A DNA stretch of 64,000 nucleotides from Plectosphaerella cucumerina (taxonomy: Eukaryota > Ascomycota > Sordariomycetes > Glomerellales > Plectosphaerellaceae). The DNA is taken from positions 4,154,001-4,218,000 of the forward strand of contig JAGPXD010000001.1 of assembly GCA_020746995.1 (NCBI GenBank), given 5' to 3'. The notes under the pieces are model-generated. The model did not search any database. It worked only from the letters and a program-made list of their open reading frames with translations, and was not told the DNA's origin. The position numbers and the translations under genes are program-made. Of this stretch, positions 55,148 through 64,000 are shown one piece after another. The number at the start of each line of letters is the position of its first letter. The stretch's first letter is position 1.

Positions 55148-56544
55148 ATGGCTACCACATTCATGGCCTCTGACGGCCAGGACCACGAGAGGATGGCGCC
55201 TCACAACCCCCTGGCTATCGTCAAGCCCGTCTCCGAGGCGGCTGCCGATGATGCGGGGGATGACGGCCTTACGGCTTCCCAGAAGATGCTGTCCGCCACA
55301 TCGGGCAGTCTCCTCACGTCGCTCCTTGGTGCGTTTGCTTCAACCTAGCCCTTCGTGACCTAAACTAACAGGCATCTACAGTGACCCCGCTCGACGTTGT
55401 GCGAGTGCGGTGGCAGGCCCAGCCGACACCCCAGGGCGCCACCATCGACTTTTCCCGCCTCGCCCGGACGACCTCACATCTCGGCGTCGTGCCCACGGCA
55501 AACCTCGGCGTCACCGCATGCTGCAGGGAGGTCTTCTTCGTCAACAACAATACCGAGGCCTGCTTCGCTCTGCCGTCCCGGGCTGGCACTGGCGCCGGCG
55601 CCTCTGCTGCCGTCGGTTGCGCCGTGGAGGAAACAGAAAGAAAGACGTTCAGCTCGACCATGGACGGGCTGCGCAAGATCGCCCGTAACGAGGGCTTCAC
55701 CAGCCTGTGGAGGGGCCTGTCGCCGACCCTCGTCATGGCTGTCCCCGCTAATATCATCTACTTCACCGGCTACGACTGGCTGCGATACAACTCGAAGAGC
55801 CCCATCGCCCAGCGGCTCGGAGACGACACAGCACCTCTCGCCGCGGGCATCGCTGCACGCACCGTCGCTGCCGCGGCCGTCGGACCTATCGAGCTGTTCC
55901 GCACGAGACTACAGGCGTCGACGGGCTCCTCGGCCACCGGTCACCTTACCAATACATTCCGCGGCATTCGCGACATGGTCCACACCAACGGCTACACCTC
56001 TCTCTGGCGGGGCCTGACCCTGACCCTCTGGAGAGACGTGCCCTTCTCGGGCATCTACTGGTGGGGTTACGAGGTGATCCGGGGCCGGCTCACCGACATG
56101 CGTGAGAGGGGCCGCGGGCGGGAGCTCGAAGCGCCAGGCGCCCGGAGCATATCGCGGCGACGGTCTCAGAGTCGAGAGAAGCATACGGAGACGTTTGTCG
56201 ACAGCTTCGTCGCCGGTGCAGCATCAGGCGCCATTGCGTCTATCGTCACGATGCCGTTCGACGTCGGCAAGACGCGGACGCAGGTGCACCGCGATGTCGC
56301 CAAGACGGCTGACGGTGCGGCTAAGGCGGCCGCCCCTGAGGAGGGCACCATGGTGCGTCTGCTTTGGCACATTTTCCGCACCGAGGGCATGGCCGGGCTC
56401 TGGAAGGGCTGGATACCGCGCACGCTCAAGGTGGCCCCGGCCTGCGCCATCATGATCAGCAGCTACGAAATTGGCAAGCGGGCGTTCCGGTCAATGAACG
56501 AGAAGGCCCGGCGGGAGGCTGGAGGTGCTGCGAACCTGGCATGA
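55148..56544 (+). CDS. MTM1: Mitochondrial carrier of the SLC25A39/MTM1 group
   Basis: Exons 55148-55328 and 55382-56544 give 447 aa; the intron splits the codon before TPLDVVR. Three carrier repeats are seen by their PX[DE]XX[KR] motifs: PLDVVR, PIELFR and PFDVGK. The first matrix loop is long and holds C107, C108, C121 and C140, matching in kind the four loop cysteines of SLC25A39 that sense iron-sulfur status. MTM1 and SLC25A39 sit in the mitochondrial inner membrane and are needed for mitochondrial glutathione import and, in yeast, for manganese loading of Sod2. The N-terminal 45 residues precede the first helix and are polar. A charged Arg/Glu insert lies between repeats 2 and 3 (about 56100-56180). 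Confidence 0.93.
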
Positions 56545-57316
56545 TGCAGCACGACATGAGGAGGTGGCATGCAACAACCAAAAGGAGGAGCCCGGACGAT
56601 TTTGCTTTTTTTCTCGCATTGCTCGGCGTTGGACGGGTGCGTGGCAGCGGCGGCGTGTTTCCACCCCTCTTCGGAAGCAAAGAGAGGGACGGACGGACGG
56701 CGTTTGCACAACCGGAAATACCACTACTAGACATTATAGAGAGGGCGTATGTAATCAGTGTATGAGTAGCGGCGATCTCTCCTTAGCAGCAGGCAGCATC
56801 CCAATGCACGTTGCTTCCATGAATTATTTTTGGTGATTTTTTGGGGGGCAAGCGGCGAGGTAGGTTGTCCAGGCTGCCCGTGGTTGCCTGCGAATACTGA
56901 ACACGCTCCGCGCTCCGGACGCGTTAATGACGTCCGCGCCGGGGGTCTAGCGCCTCGTCGTCGCGTCACAGGGGCCGATTTTACCGCGTCTCAGACCGCC
57001 GGCGGGCACGCTCGGCCACCCCCGTGGCCGTTTAGCTCTCGACTGGGATGTGGACTGAAATGTTCAGCCCCCCCCCGATCGCTTGCACGCCGTCGTCGTC
57101 AACGTCTTTTCTTGCCGTCAGAAACTTGCCTACCTACTCGTCGATTTTACTTTGCAAAATCACACCAATTGAGCTCCTACATTGACATTCATCATCGATC
57201 TCCTCCGCCGCCCACGCATCCTCTACCGCCTCGAGCTTTTCCGCCCCCGGCCGGAGCCTCGACCTCCTCGTCCTCGATTCCTTCTCCCCTCCTCTACCTC
57301 GACCTTCCCTCACACA
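56545..57316. other. Intergenic: 3' flank of MTM1 and leader of UNG1
   Basis: The second half (57090-57316) is C/T-rich with few ATGs, as expected of a leader. No gene was seen. Confidence 0.5.
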
Positions 57317-58478
57317 ATGTCCACCCTGAAGCGCAAGGCGGGCGGCGGCGCAGCCAACGGCTCGGATGCCAAGAAGCCTAAGCAGAACGGCAACATCATG
57401 TCCTTCTTCGGCGCCCCGAAGCCCGCACCCGCTGCACCGGGCGGCCCCGCCGCTGACCCTGCCGAGTCGGCGCCGCCAAAGTTCGACAAGGACAAGTGGG
57501 TGGCCGGCCTGACGGACGAGCAGCGCGAGCTCCTGGCCCTCGAGATCAACACCCTGCACGAGAGCTGGCTGGCTCTGCTCAAGGACGACGTCCTGAAGAA
57601 GGAGTTCCTCGAGCTCAAGCGCTTCCTCAAGCGCGAGACGGACGCGGGGAAGAAGTGGTTCCCGCCTGCTGAGGATATCTACTCGTGGTATGTACCTTGT
57701 CCCGGCTTCCATGCTCCCTACGTTGTGATACGTAGAAGACTGACGAAGAGGTCCTTTCAGGTCCCGACACTGCCCCTTCAACAAGGTCAAGGTCGTCATC
57801 CTCGGTCAGGACCCCTACCACAACGTCAACCAGGCCCACGGCCTCGCCTTCTCCGTCCGGCCCCCGACGCCCGCGCCCCCGTCGCTTAAGAACATGTACA
57901 TCGCCCTGAAGAAGGACTACCCAAGCTTCAGCCCGCCCCCTCAGCGCGGCGGCCTTCTCACCCCCTGGGCGGACCGCGGCGTGCTCCTCCTCAACACATG
58001 CTTGACGGTGCGCGCCCACGAGGCCTACTCGCACTCCAACCGCGGATGGGAGCAGTTCACCCAGCGCGTCATCGACCTCGTCGCCGCCAAGCGCACCCGC
58101 GGCGTCGTCTTCGTCGCCTGGGGCACCCCCGCCGGCAAGAGGGTCATCAAGATCGACCAGAGCCGCCACCTCGTGCTCAAGAGCGTGCACCCCAGCCCGC
58201 TGAGCGCCTCGCGCGGCTTCTTCGACTGCGGCCACTTCCGCAAGTCCAATGAGTGGCTCGTCAAGCGCTATGGTGAAGGTGCGGAAATTGACTGGAACCT
58301 GGGCGAGGAGGGCGCGCCGACGGTTGCCAAGCCCGCGCCGGCGCCCGTGTCTGCGCCGGCGCCGGCCTCCGCACCGGTACCCGCAGCTGTTCCTGCACCC
58401 AAGGCCGCAGAGAAGGAGAATATCGAGGTGCCGCCCGAGGCTGAGATCGATGGCGACAAGGGAGAGACAAGTGCTTGA
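57317..58478 (+). CDS. UNG1: Uracil-DNA glycosylase
   Basis: Exons 57317-57687 and 57761-58478 give 362 aa; the intron has gtatgt...ttcag ends and splits the codon of a conserved Trp. The catalytic water-activating loop GQDPYHN and the DNA-intercalating loop HPSPLSASRGF are both intact, with NTCLTVRAHEAYSHSN and VFVAWGTPAG between them. The enzyme removes uracil from DNA to start base-excision repair, in the nucleus and often mitochondria. The N-terminus is basic with KKPK and a NIMSFFGAP stretch resembling a PCNA-binding PIP box with Asn instead of Gln. The C-terminus carries an extra Ala/Pro-rich tail of about 50 residues ending in an acidic segment that is not part of the usual fold. Confidence 0.95.
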
Positions 58479-59355
58479 TAGCAAGGAGCTGGGGCCACAG
58501 AGAGGCGACTTACTGTGTTTTGGCGTCGGTGATCTTTTTGCCATGAACGAAAACTAAAGCCCCCCCGCGCCATCGACGGCAGGGATGGCGACTGTATGTA
58601 TGTATGGACGATGGACTTTAAGCAGAGGTAGCGCAACCCACTTTGCACCACACCCACAGGGTTATGGCTCATGACGGCCACTCTCTCGATGGCGCCGTGT
58701 ACGGCCAGGGAGACCCGATACGAGTAAGCATCCTTGAGAACGAGCTCACCGGCGGCGGCCGACTTACCGACGTATCCAGCAGCTACATGTAAGCTCCCGT
58801 CTAGGTACTATGACGTTGTGAATATGGGACCGCCGCGTCAAATTGGCCCACAGCCGCGGATCTCCACTGCACTGTACTACCGCGGGCTTGCGCGGCAGTC
58901 ACGTAGAGGTTTAGGCAGCTTCTTCACTACTCCACTTGCTAAGACCTGATTTGCGTTGCCTACCTAGGTAATCGCTAGGATGCATTATTCGTAACGATCG
59001 CGGACCCTGCCCCGCCCGTGTTTATACGGGAGGGATGGATCAGAGTTTCGTTTCAGCTACCCGCCCCACCCTACCAGCCGGTGACCTCGAGTCTCGACCA
59101 CCGCGAGCCAGGCGGACAAAGTATCACAATGTTCTCAAGCAGCAATCATTGGTTTGGCGTGAAAAGGAAGCCTGGGTTTGTTGTACACTCCACATAGCGG
59201 CTAAACGGGATTACTGCAGGCAGACCAGATTCCCAGGCTCCCGTCATCGCGAAGAAGAATAAATACCACCATATGTCCCGGGGCGTTCTGCCGAATTGCT
59301 CACTCAACTGAACCCTCACTCAGAAACGACTTACTTCATTCCTTCAATCGCTACA
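58479..59355. other. Intergenic
   Basis: 3' flank of UNG1 and promoter of the next gene, which has an AT-rich aataaatacc about 100 bp before its ATG. No gene was seen. Confidence 0.45.
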
Positions 59356-60091
59356 ATGACTGTCATCGAAATCGGCTGTATGGTCGTCAAGCCCGGCCTC
59401 GATATCATGGACCCCTCTAAGCCCGAGGGTCGTGTCCTCCCCGGTGTCTGGAATACCGTTACTACAAGCCCGGGCGGACCGTCCAGGGTCTGCTGGGGCC
59501 TCGAGTCTGAGGATCCGTCTCGCGTCTGGGCCTTCTTTGACTGGGACTCTGTCAAGCAGCACCAGGACTTTGCGAAGACGTGAGTTCCCTACCTAGGCCG
59601 GGTCGGAAGCCTTACTGATAAATAATAACAGCCTCGGCCCGGACGCCGTTAAGGACATCCCCACGATCTGTGTATCCTCCGATTTCGTTAAACACGCGGC
59701 CCTAGAGCCGTCTACTGACGCGCTTACCGCCCTCTGGGTCGAGGTTACACTTGCGTACTTTACCGCGGATATTTCCCAGGCCGATAAGGAAGTTGCGCTC
59801 GCGCAGATGGAGCGTGTCCTCGCTGCTAGCGGTATCGACAACCGAGCCCTGGGCTGGGGCGTGGAGAACGACTTTCCCCTCCGAGGCGGGGACGGGCAGA
59901 CTGGTGCTGTGCAGACCGGTGCTGTGCTTATGGGCGTTGTTGGCTGGCTTAGCCGTGAGGAGCAGGCCAAGTTCCGCGAGACGGACGCCTATCGAGATTC
60001 TGTCGAGCTGCTTGAACGCACGCCCGGTTTGATCGGCTCACTCAAACTAAGCATCGAGGGAAAGCATATCGAGCGGGAGATTAAGGGGTGA
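59356..60091 (+). CDS. ABM-like dimeric alpha/beta-barrel protein
   Basis: Exons 59356-59579 and 59632-60091 give 227 aa; the intron has gtgagt...taacag ends and the join reads FAKT/LGPDAV. The opening TVIEIGCMVVKPG and then VCWGLESEDPSRVWAFFDWDSVKQHQDF follow the pattern of fungal proteins with tandem ferredoxin-like (antibiotic biosynthesis monooxygenase type) domains. A second copy seems to begin near LWVEVTLAYFTADISQADKE. Members occur singly and in secondary-metabolite clusters; most lack a known substrate. No other biosynthetic gene is near. Codon use is less GC-rich (GCTAGCGG, GGTATC) than the neighbouring UNG1 gene. Confidence 0.8.
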
Positions 60092-63000
60092 GACTGCTGT
60101 CTGCTTCTCTTGGATCAAGGTTTGACTCTGTGAGAGGGAGTTTGATTACCTTGCGAATATAAGTAGGCCTGAGGTTAGAAACATGCGGTGAGCCGTTTTG
60201 CATACGCCTCTTTCCCATTGCAGGCGGCTAAGAAGTCCATCTACCGAGCATCTAGTACGACCTTCGATGAAGTCTGTGGGGTGGCAGCTGCCTCTTACAA
60301 GTACCTGGAGGATCCATAGACTAAGAAAGCGGTGGTGTCATCATTAAGAATGCGCGCCATTGCGCCTCTCTTCTACGAGCAAGGTTGAGTGAGGGATTGA
60401 CACAGACTGATGCGGCAGGTCGCCAGATGATCCACGAGCCACGCTACAGGTAGTTCAAACAACCTCTTCTTCGAGCCTCCACTGGTTGTGTCCCGCCCCC
60501 ACCTGCTGCTCAGAGCACCTGCTGCTCAGAGACTGGCATGGTACGCTCAGTAATGGGCGGATTCTATCAGAACACGGCAAAAAAAAGATTCCGGAAGCAG
60601 ACACATAGACGCGTGGTAACAACGCGGTTATAGATGAAAAAATCATAGGCGCTGTTTTTTCCTGGAGAGGCACTGCTCTGATCCCTGGATGGAGAAAGTG
60701 TAAGTGTGGCTTGAGTATCCAGACTGAGTTGCGTGGCTTAATCCTTGAACACAGAATCCTCGAACGGTCTTCACTAAAGGCCCCCCTTGTGCTCTTCTTA
60801 TCCAAAAACCTGAGCGTAGTGAAGCTCTGGGAACCATGGAACTCCCAAGGCTGCCTGCGTAGGCCTGACGGCACCGTCCCCGACGGTTTCGAGGAGAGGC
60901 AGGTGTTCGCGCCTTCCGAGGACAGGGGCAGTGCGCTGTGGAGATCCATTTCTGACGGCCTGAAGCTATTTGGTTTTAAGGAAGACGAGGTCATCAACGT
61001 GGTGCGTTTTTAGTCCCGATTGTCGTACAAGCTGTCAGGGAGGGTGTACAGTACCTGCCGCTCGAGGACTCGCGAGAGGTCAAGCGGCCGCACGCGCTCG
61101 TGGCGGTGGCGGGCGACGCGTCGAGGGCCCGATCACCATCGCCTTCGGCGTCGGCGGCATTAGGGTCGGCCTCACGGTTCGAGGCGCCGCGCGGGTTCAC
61201 CCCTTCCCGCATGGAATCGACCATGCGGCGGAGCTATGCCTCAAGGATGCTTTCTCCCTCTGTCTAAAAGTAAACACTGGCGGTGCCGGGGGCCGAGACG
61301 AATCTTGCGAGCCGGGCGCGGCGGCGGTCCATGGGCGAGAGCCTCGCGGTGCCTGGCGAGGTGTCGCCGGCGAGGGGCGACCTGGAACTGGTGCGGCTGA
61401 TGAGTGTCAGGAAGCCCAGCCAAAGAGTGCTGACGGACGCAATGCAACTTAGCTCTTTTCCGGGTTTGCGAGTAAATTCGCCTGCTTATATCTCGTCTCG
61501 GGACTGAAGCTAAGATCGGGATGGGCTATATTTAACCGCGGAGGCGCAGGGGTATTCTGCTTTCACAGCCGATTATAAACTTATTCCAGTTAAAGAGCCC
61601 CTTATCTGCGGCTGCCGCTGATCCAGATCGCCGAGTTGCCCGCTAACTTGCAGTGTACGGACTACTATATTAACCGGAGCGGAGGGGAGCACTTTAAACG
61701 GAGGTACCGGCCGGTCTCCTCGGAGGCTGCCGGCGCCTGGTATCGCCGGCGGTCTCGGCCAGGGTTACCGGGTTCCGTCCCATGGCGGCCGTTGGCGGGT
61801 TTGGATGGCATCTCCCGGCGATAAAACAGTGGGATTTGTCATTTGCAGCAGTTGAGATGGTGGTCTCGCCAGGTCGTCTGATATGGGCGGATCGGCATGG
61901 ACCAGGCTTCTGTGACGAAGAGTCCGGATCAAGAGTTGCCGGGCATGTCGTGCCCCTTTTCTTGGAAGGACTTGGTAGACCAGTGAGCACGTTGACCACA
62001 GCCAAAGAAACGAAGGAGACGAGCAGCACGTGGATAGCTCCTGTCCGGAGCCTATCCATTGGACCATTGGCCTCGCATATCCGTCCAAATCAACTCCTCA
62101 CCAGCCCCATATTTATATAAACAGCTTCATGACACGAACATGATGAGCACCGTCACACGCGGGTTGGCCAATCGTCTCGAAAGTCATGCGCAGGAACACG
62201 GCGAGGCGGCGACACGGGCGAAAGGGGGCCGTTTCGGCTCCGTCCTGCAGGCTGCCGCTTGGTACGGCTGATTGGCAGAGTGCGGCCGGTAGAGGTTGCA
62301 GCGTGCATATCGACCCCTGGCGATGCATGACGGCGGGGTGAAGGTGTGGATGATCGGAATGCGAATAAGCCCCGGGAGAGGCCAGGGCCGCAAGGCAAAC
62401 GCAGTTCCCGCGGGCGTGGATCGGAGCAGCAGAAATGTCGTGGGACAGGCGCACAGCAGCCGCACGACCGTTGTCCTCGGGCGTAATCTCCTCGACTTTG
62501 GTTCTTGTGCGCGGCGACATGAGGCTGGGAGCTGAACGGCACGCATCGCCGGCGCGTCCCCTAGCTGTGGTGCAATAGCTTGGTCTGCTCTAGGCATATG
62601 ATCCCAGCGGTGACAACGCACGAGGCGGAGTCGCTGGTTCGTCGGGCGTCGACGTCACCCGCAATCAGCGGTGCCAGCTCATCAACCCGCGGAGCAGGCG
62701 GGAGAGCCAATGGTGGCCTCTAGCCAGTATCTTTGACCATCCACGACGGTCTGGGCGAAGTATCAGTGGCAAAGTCATATGGTGAGCTGGCAAGTCGGCT
62801 GCCAGCTCGCTCGCGAGTGTTGGAGTGGGACGACATCGCTCGCCAGCCGCCTCTAGATATGTGTCCATCGGGTCAATGCGGCGCATCTGGACCTGCTGGT
62901 GGCATCGGACGACAGTCCCGGGGTCGGGTCGCTTTGGGTCGTGCGGCGCACCCGGCGGGCGTTACCATTGCGATCGATGACAGTGTACCACCATCAGCCA

Positions 63001-64000
63001 GCCTGAGCCGCTCGGATGCTCTCCAAGGCTTGTAGATGTCAACCCTCCCGAACGGAGAGCCTGGTCGATGGGCAGTGGTCCTTCGGCGCCCATAGTCGTA
63101 GCCGTAGTAGCGGGAGGGAACTGGGGCGAACAGGTCCATTGCAACGTGGTTGTGACGGTGCTCCAGTGATATGAAGAGAAGCATCCAGGCTCCGCGGTGC
63201 CACCAAGTAAAGATGAGGAGGACAACCCCACAAGGCCTGCATCCAGTGTCGTCTGAATTATGCACCGGACCTGTAGGGTGTCCTGCGGCCCTGTAAAGTA
63301 GCACAGGCCTCCCCACTGCCGGTGGGTGTGTTGCCAGACCTCACAGGCCCTCGGGCTGTGCGAAAACTCCAACTGAAGGCCACGCTACGCGGGTGGTGAG
63401 GCGGGCTACTCAGACACATCAGGCACGCTTTCAACGGTCCGCGGCGGGTGGATGGACTCACGACGTCTCCTCTCATTTTAAAAGCCCCCTACGGCGGGCC
63501 CTAAAAGGCTGTTAGCATCCTGGACACCTTGACGACCCCGGCCGATGCCCCTCTCGATCCCCTCCCCTCTCGGCTGACCCTGGAAAAGCGCCCCGGGAGC
63601 TTCCCTTTCCTCGCCCCTCACTGGCGTGGGCCGACCGATCCCGCCGTCAATCTGGGCGCAAATGCTGTCGGGACGGGGGCACACTTTAGCGCTGTCTGAG
63701 ACGCGTCTGGAGACGGACCGGACGCGCCGTCATCGTCGCCCGGCGGTCGATCATCATCAAGCCACTGAGGAGGAAGAAACGTTGGGTGGTGCGCGTGATG
63801 CATGCATGTATGCCATTGCTGAATCGAGAAGTGCTCAGTTCGATATATTGGTCAGTCGGTAGTGGGATCAAATCAGCCTCTTCAGAGAGCTGTACAACGA
63901 AGAAAAAAAAGGAAATCAAATCAAGAGGCCCCCCCTGTCTCCAGGACCCTTCCCGCCTTGAATCCCATGCCGCTAGGCCTGAATGGGGCACTTGCCTGAG
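60092..64000. other. Gene-poor right end of the window
   Basis: Apart from the possible decayed gene listed next, no domain-bearing frame was found. Some segments (61490-61690, 60550-60720) are more AT-rich than the rest of the window. Stray frames near 62100-63400 on both strands are Arg/Ser/Pro-rich and were left out. No transposase, reverse transcriptase or LTR could be recognised. Confidence 0.45.
60711..61255 (+). pseudogene. Possible decayed fungal gene
   Basis: The plus strand reads a protein-like segment up to about 61012 (LWEPWNSQGCLRRPDGTVP, then FEERQVFAPSEDRG...LKLFGFKEDEVINVV). It then stops, and an equally protein-like segment continues in another frame from about 61022 (VVQAVREGVQYLPLEDSREV) to a stop near 61253. 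No good intron places both in one frame: removing the gtgcgt...gtcag candidate (37 nt) leads into the third frame. This suggests a small insertion or frameshift in a former gene. No family is recognised, so both the coding origin and the breakage are tentative. Confidence 0.3.

Overview
The window is nuclear DNA of a filamentous ascomycete, most likely a Sordariomycete. The evidence is short GT-AG introns of about 45-85 nt with CTAAC-type branch sites, GC-rich CDSs, C/T-rich leaders, monocistronic genes on both strands, and fungal-specific families. No genus is claimed. About 25 protein genes and one tRNA-Lys gene can be supported. Exon joins were worked out by hand from splice consensus and reading frame.

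Layout. 1-2619 has no gene but holds a 1.5-kb ATG-free leader of a polyQ C2H2 regulator (2620-4111). Next are a 65-aa membrane protein (5647-5895), a 78-aa secreted protein (6532-6768), a 16-bp minisatellite (7371-7713) and a gene-poor stretch to about 11.7 kb. 11.7-20.9 kb holds a Ysc84-domain protein whose leader carries three abutting uORFs, the actin-related protein ARP9, and a repeat-rich SAP/RING-like protein. 21.4-28.0 kb holds a Rid-family protein, a YeeE/TsuA-like sulfur transporter, a zinc-ribbon protein, tRNA-Lys(CTT) and an RMD1-type DUF155 protein.

28.9-30.7 kb is an effector-like pair in tail-to-tail orientation. One member has an in-frame TAG. The other is a LysM-effector-type secreted protein lacking the LysM repeat, whose conserved halves join only across a 29-nt gap. 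31.3-34.1 kb holds RNase P subunit RPP1 and a Pro/Ala-rich secreted protein. After 2.7 kb without genes come a DUF1295 membrane reductase-like protein, a GFA-family protein, a 28-bp-arm inverted repeat, a TenA-like protein, an acyltransferase-3 membrane protein, an F-box/2EXR-like protein, MED8 (with a GC-AG intron) and a choline-sulfatase-type sulfatase.

From 52.7 to 60.1 kb are an FBXO9/Hrt3-like F-box protein, the SLC25A39/MTM1-type carrier, uracil-DNA glycosylase and an ABM-like alpha/beta-barrel protein. The last 4 kb has no convincing gene, only a possible decayed one.

Most genes are unrelated housekeeping functions: transcription and chromatin (ARP9, MED8, C2H2 factor), RNA processing (RPP1), DNA repair (UNG1), organelles (MTM1, RMD1) and sulfur/thiamine metabolism. 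The sulfatase and the YeeE-like transporter could both serve sulfur acquisition but lie 25 kb apart, so no cluster is claimed. The most unusual signals are the uORF ladder at 12316-12425, the decaying effector pair, the ATG-free leader, the inverted repeat and the two repeat arrays inside the SAP/RING-like gene.
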